Numbered from the stretch's first letter, positions 7,258 through 14,526 are shown. The stretch: DNA of 64,000 nt from a virus (IMGVR_UViG_3300049856_000084:1-64000); one strand, 5' to 3'. Program-made: numbers and translations. Notes: generated by a model from the letters alone, not told the origin.

Positions 7258-7569
7258 GTGCTGTTGACATTGATATATTTGATCGGCGTAGCAAGCGGCC
7301 TCTTCCTGTATCGGGCGCATCTATACGTACAATCAATGATGAAGAGAGAGCTTGCGCGGCGATTGCGTAAGAAGGCTGAGACGTTTGGGAATTGCGCCCC
7401 TGTGATGATTTTGGAAGTACTTTCTGCTAAGTCAAAGCCGATGAGAGTAAACGATATTCATTTGGCGTTGCCGGATATTTCGGCCATGACAATCCGTGGT
7501 GCTCTCACTAGAATGGTTAAGGATGGGCGAGTCAAGAAATGTGAGCGCGGTGAATATGCGGCGCATTAA
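7258..7569 (+). CDS. membrane-tethered winged-helix protein
   Basis: A 103-residue protein with GTG start 6-7 bases after GGGAGAG. Residues ~2-21 are a membrane helix (LLTLIYLIGVASGLFLYRA). Residues ~45-100 look like a winged helix (MILEVLSAKSKPMRVNDIHL, then MTIRGALTRMVKDGRVKKCE, wing GEYAAH). A short basic linker (KRELARRLRKKAE) separates the two. A DNA-binding domain fixed to the membrane is unusual. An internal ATG at 7336 would yield only the soluble part. Confidence 0.6.
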   Translation: MLLTLIYLIGVASGLFLYRAHLYVQSMMKRELARRLRKKAETFGNCAPVMILEVLSAKSKPMRVNDIHLALPDISAMTIRGALTRMVKDGRVKKCERGEYAAH

Positions 7570-7578
7570 AGGAGCAGC

Positions 7579-7764
7579 ATGATTAATGCATTTGAGCAGT
7601 GGTGGGAAGCCGAGTGCCATAAAGATAGGGACGTAGGAGTATGGTCGAGCGAGTCTCAGTACGATGTGGCCGAAGCCGCTTTCGCCGCTGGCGTGGAGTA
7701 TGGGCGCGAGTTCGAGCGTAAGATTACTTCGCCCCACGCAGACCTGAAGCTGTTCACCTACTAG
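7579..7764 (+). CDS. small hypothetical protein
   Basis: A 61-residue soluble helical protein with AAAGGAG upstream. The intergenic sequence GCGGCGCATTAAAGG before it is a copy of that before the previous gene (7235-7249 and 7558-7572). Its pattern (FEQWWEAE.., YDVAEAAFAAGVEYGREFER) is common in short phage proteins of unknown role. Confidence 0.65.
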   Translation: MINAFEQWWEAECHKDRDVGVWSSESQYDVAEAAFAAGVEYGREFERKITSPHADLKLFTY

Positions 7765-7766
7765 CC

Positions 7767-8240
7767 ATGAGCCGACGATTAGAAGCGCTTCGCAATCTCG
7801 CAGAACGCCCCGGCACTGAGGCTGAGGGCCGCGTGGCGCGTGCGATGTACGAGAAAGCCAAGGGCAAGCGGGTGGGCCATCCAACTAAAGTCTATTGGGA
7901 CGAAGTTGATATCCTCCCCGAACGCTTAATGTGTGACTGTGGTTCTCGGTATTGGATGTTTCGCGGGTGCACTGAATTAGCGAAGCACAAGCTGGTACGA
8001 GAATTTGGGGAAGTGTTCTTCCCGCCCGGTACGCGAATCTACTATAACTGCTGGGCATATGCGCAAAACTCACCCGGTGTGGTTGTGCCATCAAAAACCT
8101 GCGATTGGAACTGGATGCGGATTAAGTTCGATCATCTGAAGCAACCACGCAAGGTGCCAGTGTTTCGCAAGGGCAAGTGGTTGATCTCAACTGAACCATT
8201 ATCGAAGGAGACCGCTGATGAACTGTACCACCTCGTCTAA
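7767..8240 (+). CDS. hypothetical protein with DUF2786-like N-terminus
   Basis: A 157-residue protein. The N-terminal helix pair (RRLEALRNLAERPGTEAEGR, then VARAMYEKAK) resembles a short motif common at the start of phage proteins. The rest is a mixed domain with two close cysteines (CDCGSRYW) and aromatic strands. Function unknown. Confidence 0.65.
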   Translation: MSRRLEALRNLAERPGTEAEGRVARAMYEKAKGKRVGHPTKVYWDEVDILPERLMCDCGSRYWMFRGCTELAKHKLVREFGEVFFPPGTRIYYNCWAYAQNSPGVVVPSKTCDWNWMRIKFDHLKQPRKVPVFRKGKWLISTEPLSKETADELYHLV

Positions 8241-8475
8241 GCCACCATGCGAGTGCCACTCGTGCCAGCGGTCTAGGCGCGTGGATGCGGCGATAGAGGC
8301 ACTATTCAATTCAAAGGTGTTCCAGTCTAACAATCCGGTAATACATGAACTGGTGGAGTGCATCGACCTATTGCGCTTTAATTTATTCAACGCCGAAACC
8401 GAGATTCAGGTGCTCAAGCAAAAGCTTGACGCGCCGCCGAAACAGGCGCATAATGCGGATAGTGGTCCAGCCTAA
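8218..8475 (+). CDS. small protein with Cys cluster and coiled coil
   Basis: An 85-residue protein with four cysteines near the N-terminus (CTTSSKPPCECHSCQRSRR, possible zinc site) and a coiled-coil C-terminus (LLRFNLFNAETEIQVLKQKL). It overlaps the previous gene by 23 bases. No family recognised. Confidence 0.55.
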   Translation: MNCTTSSKPPCECHSCQRSRRVDAAIEALFNSKVFQSNNPVIHELVECIDLLRFNLFNAETEIQVLKQKLDAPPKQAHNADSGPA

Positions 8476-8747
8476 GTGCGAGTACTGGCTGGTTGGAAGT
8501 TAGAGAGGCGGTCCTAAATAAGCATCTGTCTCTATAGCCACGATTCAAGTTTTCCGTATTCCACATAGGAGGTACAGCTATAAGCGAAAAGTTACCTAGG
8601 GGGATCGAAATTACTTCCAATTTTCTGTACACAAGGCCCGGAGCAATCCGGGCTTTGCTGTGTTAATATAGGAATTGTCGAGGTACACATTGACGAAACG
8701 CGCGTGAACGGCGCATGGCTCTGAAGGCTGTGCGCTGATTCGCATTT
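8476..8747. other. intergenic region between convergent units
   Basis: A 272-base gap. It holds a perfect AGGAGGT at 8567-8573 followed by an in-frame run of 28 sense codons that would need an ATA start at 8581, and the terminator at 8633-8658. No ATG-, GTG- or TTG-started gene could be supported. Confidence 0.5.
8633..8658. terminator. bidirectional terminator
   Basis: AAGGCCCGGA - GCAA - TCCGGGCTTT: a 7-bp GC stem extended by A/T pairs, GNRA loop GCAA, T-rich on both strands. It lies between the convergent genes ending at 8475 (+) and 8748 (-). Confidence 0.75.
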
Positions 8748-8993
8748 CTAATGGTTATTGGCAAATCCGCCTTCAAATCCAGGTGGGTCAGACGGTTCCC
8801 AATCGGGGGACAATCTCCACCTTGCTTCTTTGTACTTCCGTTCCTCAATATGTTCTAAGATGGCATTTAGCCATGGTTCTGCTTGCGTAATCTGGCTCAA
8901 GTTCTCCATCTCAATAGCCACATCGTGCAACCGTTGTTCGATGGTTCGATTCAGACAATGCGAACAGGGAATTGTAGTTTTTCTATCGGCCAT
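8748..8993 (-). CDS. small hypothetical protein with CxxC
   Basis: An 81-residue soluble protein. CSHC at residues 10-13 could be half a zinc site. Two helices follow (IEQRLHDVAIEMENLSQIT, LNAILEHIEERKYKEARW). The start touches the upstream stop. No family recognised. Confidence 0.6.
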   Translation of the reverse strand: MADRKTTIPCSHCLNRTIEQRLHDVAIEMENLSQITQAEPWLNAILEHIEERKYKEARWRLSPDWEPSDPPGFEGGFANNH

Positions 8994-9274
8994 TAGCGAT
9001 TCCCTTCCTTTTCTAAAACGGTAAACTCAGTCAGTGTTATCTTATCTGAGTAGCAATCAGAGCAACTGTAGGACCGCGAAAAATCATCGACCGTCCAAGA
9101 TACTCCACAATCCCTGCAATGCATTTTGCCGGGAAGAATAGCTTCGCCCCATCGCGGAGTGGCAAGCCTTATCTGACGTCGCCACGTTCGCCACATCAAA
9201 TCAACCACATTTGAGTTAGGAACTGGGAATAAATCGATTCTACATCGATACCGTTTCCATATTTCTGGTTCCAT
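8993..9274 (-). CDS. zinc-ribbon protein
   Basis: A 93-residue protein; ATG at 9274 is chosen because TAGGAGA lies 6 bases before it. CRDCG at residues ~53-57 and CSDC at ~71-74 form a four-Cys ribbon. The N-terminal half is basic and aromatic. Likely nucleic-acid or protein binding; no specific family recognised. Confidence 0.6.
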   Translation of the reverse strand: MEPEIWKRYRCRIDLFPVPNSNVVDLMWRTWRRQIRLATPRWGEAILPGKMHCRDCGVSWTVDDFSRSYSCSDCYSDKITLTEFTVLEKEGNR

Positions 9275-9833
9275 CGCTTCTCTCCTATCCAAAATTTGAA
9301 CATCTGTTCGGAAGGTTCGTAAGTGTTCTTTGTTTTAGTGTATGCTTTTGTTCGGTTTTCAGCAGAGAGGTCCCAGCCCGAGCAAGCTCAGGTCAAGACC
9401 TCAATGGTATGCCTCCGCCCGGCCCCCATTGGCGCTTGCGCTGTTATGCCAAACGCTTCCCAGACTTCCAAGGTATAACCCCTGTCTCCGCGCTCTAGAA
9501 TCAGTCCCCACGCTGCCACTTTGGAGATACCATTCTTGTGGCTTTCGACTTTCACCGCACGACCGTGATTTCAGACGCCTAATGCAGTGAGCACACGTCG
9601 GCCCGGCTTGGGGTTGAATCGAATTGTGAGAGCGCAAGGCATTTTCAAATTACCGTTTTATCTACCCTATCAATCTTCAGAAAGGGTAGGGGGTCTGGGT
9701 AGACCCCACAGCAATCTGAGGAGATTGAAAGTTTTGAATCCCCGGCCAAAGGGAACAGCATCAAAGCTCAATTACAGGATAGCCGACTTCGATTTCTTCG
9801 TCAATACCTAAACTATTGATTTATAATTACCGT
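9275..9833. ncRNA. structured non-coding segment, candidate RNA
   Basis: 559 bases without a convincing gene. Two nested stem-loops stand out on the plus strand. One (about 9366-9400) has GAGGTC..GACCTC closing a CCCGAGC-AA-GCTCAGG inner stem. The second (9671-9727) has CAATCTTCAG pairing with CTGAGGAGATTG around a perfect GGGGTCT-GGGT-AGACCCC hairpin (9690-9707). A repeat GGTTCGTAAGTGTTC lies at 9314-9328. It may hold an RNA gene or a control region; no tRNA was found. Confidence 0.4.
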
Positions 9834-10493
9834 ATGCTCTTCGCGCTCGCGGCGGTACAAGCGATATGCTCAGTAGTGCCGTGGTACAGGTGCCACCAGC
9901 AACGGCTGTACCTGGGCGTGATGTTTTTCGCCTACGACGCATTCCGCCAAATATTGCAGGGTGACCCATGCCATTACAAGGCCTACGCTGCGGCGTGGGT
10001 GGCGCTAGAACCGATTGGCTTGGCGTTGTTGTGCTTAGCGACCCTTGAGGCATCCGGGCGCGTTCTGCGCGGCCACAAGGCTGAAACGGCGGCGTATTAC
10101 CTATTGTGCGTACTGGCGGGGATCAGCTTGATTTGTGGGCTTGCAAAGCTGCTGGAGATACAGAGCAAGATATTTTGGGTGAATACCGAGATTCACAACC
10201 TCACCACATGGCACCAGATCGCGTACGCGGCGTGCTGTGGGCTGCTCGCCTGGGCCGCTGCAAGTACCGGCAATGTGCATTGTAGGCGCATGGCGTGGCT
10301 GTGCGGGGTTGAAGCTGTGTTCATGCTGGCAGGCAATCTCAGGGGCATCTACGGCAGCTTAGTACCTATGGCGCTTTACGTTTCTACGGCGGGAACCAGC
10401 TTGATGTGGGCGCGGCCGGCGTCGGTGACAAACCAGCGGCTGGAGAAGCAGCGGGTATCGTTGGATGCGTCCATCTCCCACAACCGACGCTGA
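9834..10493 (+). CDS. multi-pass membrane protein, leaderless start
   Basis: A 219-residue protein with about six hydrophobic helices (for example LFALAAVQAICSVV, WVALEPIGLALLCLATLEA, YYLLCVLAGISLICGLAKLL, AYAACCGLLAWAAAS). ATG at 9834 follows TATAAT (9822-9827) by 6 bases, so the transcript probably starts at the ATG. It stands alone on the plus strand, and its last 118 bases overlap the convergent gene at 10376. Possible superinfection-exclusion or host membrane modulator, by inference only. Confidence 0.65.
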   Translation: MLFALAAVQAICSVVPWYRCHQQRLYLGVMFFAYDAFRQILQGDPCHYKAYAAAWVALEPIGLALLCLATLEASGRVLRGHKAETAAYYLLCVLAGISLICGLAKLLEIQSKIFWVNTEIHNLTTWHQIAYAACCGLLAWAAASTGNVHCRRMAWLCGVEAVFMLAGNLRGIYGSLVPMALYVSTAGTSLMWARPASVTNQRLEKQRVSLDASISHNRR

Positions 10494-10615
10494 ATGATAT
10501 GTTCGGTGGTATCGAGACCACCATGCAGAAACAGCACTTCTCGCACCGCTACTACTGTGGCATTTGGCTCAAGCGCGGCCACGGTGCGCAGTAGCAGGCG
10601 ATCAAAGTCAGTCAT
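10376..10615 (-). CDS. winged-helix-like small protein
   Basis: A 79-residue protein, helical then a hairpin: DFDRLLLRTVAALEPNATVV, HIIQRRLWEMDAS, then SSRWFVTDAGRAHIK, which resembles a winged-helix C-terminal wing. It overlaps the upstream gene by 8 bases and the convergent membrane gene by 118 bases. Possible regulator. Confidence 0.5.
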   Translation of the reverse strand: MTDFDRLLLRTVAALEPNATVVAVREVLFLHGGLDTTEHIIQRRLWEMDASNDTRCFSSRWFVTDAGRAHIKLVPAVET

Positions 10616-10814
10616 ATTTCACATCCGGGTTGTTGTGCATGTCAATGGTAAAGCTAAAATCCCCAAGGACGGAATCTCGATAGGCGTTCAGTTCAGGCAA
10701 CAATTCACGCCGGAAGCGGCGAACTGGCTTACCTGGGATTGTCAAGTAGATGCGGCCTTCTCTATCGGTATTCGTGAGCGATTGCAGGATTCTGGCGGCT
10801 CTGATGTCCGTCAC
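10608..10814 (-). CDS. small hypothetical protein
   Basis: A 68-residue basic protein (RIYLTIPGKPVRRFRRELLP). Linked by overlap to both neighbours. No family recognised. Confidence 0.6.
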   Translation of the reverse strand: MTDIRAARILQSLTNTDREGRIYLTIPGKPVRRFRRELLPELNAYRDSVLGDFSFTIDMHNNPDVKYD

Positions 10815-10981
10815 TTGTCAACCTCCACGCCATCCAGGTATTGAACATGCCGGTCGAGCATTGCCATAATCTCGGCGGCGGCTTTCATTCGGGTTTCACG
10901 AGTATCGCAATCGTAAATCGCCAATAATCCGATGATGCACAGCCGCACTGCCTCGCGTTTGTCATTATTCGCCGGGTCCAT
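10811..10981 (-). CDS. small hypothetical helical protein
   Basis: A 56-residue helical protein (REAVRLCIIGLLAIYDC, RMKAAAEIMAMLDRHVQYL). ATG at 10981 follows the upstream TAA by one base (TAATATG), supporting translational coupling. Confidence 0.55.
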   Translation of the reverse strand: MDPANNDKREAVRLCIIGLLAIYDCDTRETRMKAAAEIMAMLDRHVQYLDGVEVDK

Positions 10982-10982
10982 A

Positions 10983-11252
10983 TTAGATAGTTCCACCATA
11001 GCGGTTCTTGCGTGGCTCAACGCCGTGCTGTTCGCAGCACGCCACACCAACAGTGATTAATTTTCTAATTTCGACAAGTGCATCAGCGTCACCTCTATTA
11101 CTGGCCCAAGCATCTTGAGCTTCGCGCAAGTACCGCGCCATGATTGTCAGCCATCCGCCTACCTCGTGGCCATGATTCTCAAGCGTGCCCCATTTCGCAT
11201 CTTGAAACGTACGTTCTGAATCGATTGCACTGTAAACTTGTTCTCTGTTCAT
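10983..11252 (-). CDS. conserved phage protein of the ERDYQ type
   Basis: An 89-residue helical protein: NREQVYSAIDSERTFQDAKW, GHEVGGWLTIMARYLREAQD, then IRKLITVGVACCEQHGVEPR. This order (an N-terminal VYxAIDxER helix, a W..YLxEAxxAW helix and a terminal CxEQHG) recurs in many phages. The fold looks like a small MazG-like helical bundle but lacks the acidic metal site, so the function is unknown. AAGGATT precedes the ATG. Confidence 0.65.
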   Translation of the reverse strand: MNREQVYSAIDSERTFQDAKWGTLENHGHEVGGWLTIMARYLREAQDAWASNRGDADALVEIRKLITVGVACCEQHGVEPRKNRYGGTI

Positions 11253-11291
11253 ATCAATCCTTTGAAGGCGGCCTTTCAGCCGCCTCAGCTT

Positions 11292-11678
11292 CTATTGTTG
11301 GTGCGTCCCTTCAACTTGCCGCTTGATTCGCTCGCGTGTTCGCTCCTGCAAACAATCCAAAGCACTTCTGCAATGGGTTAAGGCTTGAGCGTTCATGACG
11401 GTGCTATATGGACCGGCTTGAAAGCATTCCAATCGATCAATAACAATCGCGAGAAGCGCTTCCTGCGTTACTCCGTTCACCCCGACCTCTTTGATTGGGC
11501 CGTTCTGGAAACTGATACGGCATTTCTCCATTGTTGGGTGCAATTCCATGTAGTCGGATGGCATCAAGACTTCGTATTCATGGTTAGCACCACCAGCACC
11601 CGGTTCATCTAATACGCGAATTTCCAGTTGGTGGTTAACTGAATCGCCTTCAACTATGTGTGTTTTTATGGTTCTCAT
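11292..11678 (-). CDS. Tad1/Acb2-type cyclic-nucleotide sponge (anti-Thoeris/anti-CBASS)
   Basis: A 128-residue protein. The N-terminal part has strands ending NHEYEVLMPSD and ISFQNGPIKEVGVNGVTQEA. The C-terminal helical hairpin LLAIVIDRLECFQAGPYSTV, NAQALTHCRSALDCLQERTR, ERIKRQVEGTHQ follows the pattern (N..AL.....AL..L..RT.DR..RGVEGT) of the Acb2/Tad1 hairpin domain. Members bind and sequester the cyclic signals of Thoeris (gcADPR) or CBASS, protecting the phage. The usual RGVEGT is RQVEGT here. Start at 11678 is preferred because the upstream gene ends 4 bases earlier. Family call is from residue pattern only. Confidence 0.75.
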   Translation of the reverse strand: MRTIKTHIVEGDSVNHQLEIRVLDEPGAGGANHEYEVLMPSDYMELHPTMEKCRISFQNGPIKEVGVNGVTQEALLAIVIDRLECFQAGPYSTVMNAQALTHCRSALDCLQERTRERIKRQVEGTHQQ

Positions 11679-11682
11679 ATTA

Positions 11683-11814
11683 TTATCCGTGGCAGCCCGA
11701 GCACTTTGGCTCATCTGCCATTCTGGTTGTTTCTGGTTGCACCGGGGAGGCTAGCCCAAGCGCGATAATCGATGTGGCTGCAAGTATCGCAGCGATCCAC
11801 ATTAGTGGCTTCAT
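11683..11814 (-). CDS. 43-residue exported or anchored protein ending in CxxCH
   Basis: TAGGAGA lies 5 bases before ATG 11814. Residues 1-25 are a signal or anchor helix (MKPLMWIAAILAATSIIALG), then a polar stretch and a C-terminal CSGCHG. CxxCH is the haem c attachment motif and works only outside the cytoplasm, where this segment would be. A zinc or disulfide role is an alternative. It is directly upstream of the Tad1-like gene. Confidence 0.6.
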   Translation of the reverse strand: MKPLMWIAAILAATSIIALGLASPVQPETTRMADEPKCSGCHG

Positions 11815-11821
11815 AGTTCTC

Positions 11822-12067
11822 CTAAACGGGCGGTTCATTCGGTTTGTACTTCCGTTTCACCGAAAATTGCAAGGTCTTGATATCATAACCACGATCTTCA
11901 AGTTCATCCAAAAACGGTTTACCGTCTGACGACGATTCCAAGTAAGTAAATACCCCATGTACGAGACGCCCATCTGGACGGCACGGTGAACCGTATACGA
12001 TATCGTTTTTTTTCTTGTCCCAGTAGCAGGTCAACCATCCCTCGTCCCAGTGCTTGCCTCTTAGCAT
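11822..12067 (-). CDS. hypothetical protein
   Basis: An 81-residue protein rich in aromatics and lysine (HWDEGWLTCYWDKKKNDIVY, a beta-rich start; ELEDRGYDIKTLQFSVKRKY at the end). GGAGAA precedes ATG. No family recognised. Confidence 0.6.
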   Translation of the reverse strand: MLRGKHWDEGWLTCYWDKKKNDIVYGSPCRPDGRLVHGVFTYLESSSDGKPFLDELEDRGYDIKTLQFSVKRKYKPNEPPV

Positions 12068-12234
12068 TTACGTTTCTCCACGGGCGCGTCTTCAATTGGC
12101 GTAGCGGCCAATGCTCTATCTTCGCAATGCTGGTTCATAATTGCAGCATTTGCCTCAACGCCGCAGAAGGTACACACAAGCCACACGCGGCGCTTGTGTT
12201 GCTGGCGTATCCAATTGTGCGGCGTTGTACTCAT
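12061..12234 (-). CDS. 57-residue zinc-finger-like protein
   Basis: ATG 12234 follows AAGGAA. The core RVWLVCTFCGVEANAAIMNQ plus HC gives a CxxC..HC arrangement suited to a zinc finger. It overlaps the next gene start by 7 bases. No family recognised. Confidence 0.6.
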   Translation of the reverse strand: MSTTPHNWIRQQHKRRVWLVCTFCGVEANAAIMNQHCEDRALAATPIEDAPVEKRKC

Positions 12235-12270
12235 ATGTTCCTTTGAAGCCGGATGGGATCAAGCACCCGG

Positions 12271-12882
12271 CTATCGTGCTGGCCCCAGAGCAGGCTCAGC
12301 CGCGATCTGTAGTATTCGCACCTTGCGCTTGTAATCAGGCATGTAGCTCACCAGATGCGCATTCTTGGTACGAAAGGCGTCAATAGCGGCCTGCAATTCC
12401 TCGACGCCTTCTACCGATTCTTCCATACCCTCATAGCTTTCCTCGCAGCCATTAGCCACCAAATCACTGGCGTCATCAATAGCCGGGCCTCTGAGTGTTG
12501 GCGTGCAGCAAAAAGCAAACTCAACTTGCGGGAGTTCGTCATTGGCAAGGTAGTCCGACAAGTCTTCAGCGCTCTCGAAGTACCCATCCCCCCATCCACC
12601 ACTACTCACGGCGTCAGTGTAAACCGGGCCGGTGTAACCCTCTACCAGTTCGGCGCGTTCGAGATTTGCGGCTTCTCGCTCCTCGCGTTGTTTGCGATCA
12701 CAGGTGTTGCAGTACAGCTTTGGATTTGAAATTTGCCGCTTGATCGGCACTCCGCATGTATAGCAGGTGCAGCACTTCTCTGCAATGTCCATATTGGGAA
12801 GTGCGAACAGCGTGTTGCATTCGCTGCAAGCTGCAATTTGCGATGGCGTACCGTCTGCGTACATTAGTTGTTTCGCGTTCAT
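12271..12882 (-). CDS. conserved phage cysteine-rich protein
   Basis: A 203-residue protein. The N-terminal ~60 residues carry paired cysteines (ACSEC, CCTCYTC, YCNTC) for two zinc sites. The acidic middle is followed by a conserved-looking C-terminus (ESYEGMEESVEGVEELQAAI, DAFRTKNAHLVSYMPDYKRK), a pattern I have seen in other phage genomes without known function. Start overlaps the upstream stop. Confidence 0.65.
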   Translation of the reverse strand: MNAKQLMYADGTPSQIAACSECNTLFALPNMDIAEKCCTCYTCGVPIKRQISNPKLYCNTCDRKQREEREAANLERAELVEGYTGPVYTDAVSSGGWGDGYFESAEDLSDYLANDELPQVEFAFCCTPTLRGPAIDDASDLVANGCEESYEGMEESVEGVEELQAAIDAFRTKNAHLVSYMPDYKRKVRILQIAAEPALGPAR

Positions 12883-13301
12883 ACTTTATTGATCCTTGCT
12901 ACAAAATCCTTGCCTTCTTTCCGCAGCCGCCGCGTTTCCGATTTATGGCACGGCACACACAGCGTGCGAAGATTGTCCATGTCGCCAGAGCCACCAAGGC
13001 TCACTGGGATGATGTGGTCGGCCTCGGTATCGGACTGAGCATCTCCGCAAAGCTGGCAGGTATTTTTATCGCGCCTGCGTACATAATCGAAAAGCGTTTG
13101 CGGGTAACAGGCGTATCGAATCGATTGAGCGCATTCTTTGGCATCGCACCTTGTACGGCGACCGCTGGGAACGCGAACGTGGCACCAAGTGCAAACGCGA
13201 ATCGCCTGATGCTTGAATATTTCTTGCTGTGCATCTTGCATTTCGCGCCATGTCACAAGCCCCAGAATCGGGTGAGTGATGCGATGTGGACGCTTGTTCA
13301 T
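12879..13301 (-). CDS. HNH nuclease (McrA-like)
   Basis: A 140-residue protein. Zinc cysteines (CTWC, CDAKEC) precede a compact HNH motif: YVRRRDKNTCQLCGDAQSDT, EADHIIPVSLGGSGDMDNLR, TLCVPCHKSETRR. The DH pair and terminal CxxCH Asn/His frame fit an active beta-beta-alpha-metal nuclease. It overlaps its neighbours in the operon, beside a VRR-NUC gene, so it probably acts in DNA processing, not homing. Confidence 0.85.
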   Translation of the reverse strand: MNKRPHRITHPILGLVTWREMQDAQQEIFKHQAIRVCTWCHVRVPSGRRTRCDAKECAQSIRYACYPQTLFDYVRRRDKNTCQLCGDAQSDTEADHIIPVSLGGSGDMDNLRTLCVPCHKSETRRLRKEGKDFVARINKV

Positions 13302-13621
13302 GCCTTGCCGTCCCTTGAATCTTGCACTGAAGCCACTACCGCCAGCACCGCCAGCGCCTCATCAATCGTCTCAACAACAGCCTTCTGGCCGCGCCAGTCG
13401 CCGTGCCATACAACCTGTGCAGGTGTAAGCTGTTTTTGCGGTCGATGCGTCGTAGTGATCGGCTCCTTCACTTCGATGCACAGATTGACGCCGCGATACC
13501 CTACCAGCAGATCGGTACAGCCTCCACCAACGGCACTCAACGGTTGCACCGATGCACCGCATTGGCGCAGGGCCTTCACGATGGCTGGCTGGTTCTTGTC
13601 GATCCTGCCAAACTTTCTCAC
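13298..13621 (-). CDS. VRR-NUC / Holliday-junction-resolvase-like nuclease
   Basis: A 107-residue protein with the PD-(D/E)xK core: helix AIVKALRQCGASVQPLSAVG, GGCTDLLVGYRG with the catalytic Asp, and LCIEVKEP with the ExK pair, then LTPAQVVWHGDWRGQKAVVE. Small VRR-NUC proteins resolve branched DNA during phage replication and packaging. Confidence 0.75.
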   Translation of the reverse strand: MRKFGRIDKNQPAIVKALRQCGASVQPLSAVGGGCTDLLVGYRGVNLCIEVKEPITTTHRPQKQLTPAQVVWHGDWRGQKAVVETIDEALAVLAVVASVQDSRDGKA

Positions 13622-14076
13622 TTGCCCTCCAGCCGCGCTTTCGCCGCATTGAGTTCAGCGGTATATGTTGGTCCGGTATATGGCCCGTTGTGAATCTGCG
13701 ATAGACACCAAACGGCACGGTAATCTTCGCTTGCGTGGAGTGCTTCAAGTTGATTCACCAACTTAATGAGCGCTTCTCGCAGCTTCTCATTCTCGGAGTT
13801 CAGGCGTTGCAGGTCTGAGCACATCTGCGCGAATACTGACTTCTGGACGGCGATAGTATCGCGTGGCTCTGTGTTTTGCGTTTCGGTGAATGTACCGCAT
13901 TTGGGGTATTCAGGCGAATCCACGAATTCAAGATACACTTTGGCGTCTTCAGCGTCGGGATAGCCTGAAAGCACCTCGCGAATTTCCTGCCAGTGCTGCT
14001 TGATCACGGCGCCCAATATTGTGGAATCGCCGATGCTCAGCTTGTCGAACATTTCGAGCAGTTCAGGTTTTGTCAT
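13618..14076 (-). CDS. hypothetical protein with coiled coil
   Basis: A 152-residue protein. A helical segment in the middle (MCSDLQRLNSENEKLREALI, KLVNQLEALHASEDY) forms a coiled coil. The N-terminal domain ends in a PEYPKCGTFTE loop. Overlaps at both ends (ATGA). No family recognised. Confidence 0.6.
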   Translation of the reverse strand: MTKPELLEMFDKLSIGDSTILGAVIKQHWQEIREVLSGYPDAEDAKVYLEFVDSPEYPKCGTFTETQNTEPRDTIAVQKSVFAQMCSDLQRLNSENEKLREALIKLVNQLEALHASEDYRAVWCLSQIHNGPYTGPTYTAELNAAKARLEGK

Positions 14077-14246
14077 CTGGTTTGTCCTAGTTTGAACTTC
14101 AATCGCCCTATCTGTGCCAGCAAAATCGGGATATCGCCATGAACGCCTACCGTATTTTGTAGCTTGGCAAGTTTGGCAGATTGAAACGCGATCATGCCTT
14201 CTACGTCCGAACTGGTTTCGATAGCCAGCAACTCAGCGTTAGTCAT
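14073..14246 (-). CDS. 57-residue hypothetical protein
   Basis: ATG 14246 gives MTNAELLAIETSSDVEGMIA and a helical remainder (FQSAKLAKLQNTVGVHGDIP). It closes the gap between 14239 and 14076 with ATGA overlap at its end. No family recognised. Confidence 0.5.
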   Translation of the reverse strand: MTNAELLAIETSSDVEGMIAFQSAKLAKLQNTVGVHGDIPILLAQIGRLKFKLGQTR

Positions 14247-14526
14247 CGATTTTCCATCCTTTCGCTGCCTTTTTCAATTGGCGGTACTCTTCAGGGGAGC
14301 ATCCAAAGTATACGGAGATTCGCAAGAGACCCCACGTAGTTGGTGGGGCAGAGTAGCCTCGTTCTATGTCGCTCATGTACATTACCTTCCATCCCATAAG
14401 CCGTGCTACTTCACCTAACGTCTTGTTGTGTTTCCTTCGTAGTAGCCTGAGCACTTCGCCAAAGCATGGGTTACATGGACGATTGTCCGGCTCAACCGGA
14501 TGCTTGAATGTTCCACAGCCTTTCAT
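14239..14526 (-). CDS. XRE-family helix-turn-helix protein
   Basis: A 95-residue protein. After a Cys-containing N-terminal segment (CGTFKHPVEPDNRPCNPC), residues ~22-85 are a Cro/C1 HTH: FGEVLRLLRRKHNKTLGEVA, RLMGWKVMYMSDIERGYSAP, then a helix ending SPEEYRQLKKAA. Likely a transcription regulator; its site is unknown. Confidence 0.75.
   Translation of the reverse strand: MKGCGTFKHPVEPDNRPCNPCFGEVLRLLRRKHNKTLGEVARLMGWKVMYMSDIERGYSAPPTTWGLLRISVYFGCSPEEYRQLKKAAKGWKIDD

Noticed and set aside
9342-9811. Plus-strand open frames in the 9.3-9.8 kb segment
   Set aside because: Arg/Pro/Ser-rich translations without ribosome sites; they look like chance frames over structured DNA.
10376-10615. Minus-strand gene overlapping the end of the plus membrane gene by 118 bases
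   Set aside because: I considered dropping it as an antisense shadow, but kept it because it is linked by overlap to the minus operon; the doubt is reflected in its confidence.
11292-11714. Longer start (ATG 11714) for the Tad1-like gene
   Set aside because: It would read through the 43-residue gene in another frame and lacks a ribosome site; ATG 11678 fits the gene spacing.
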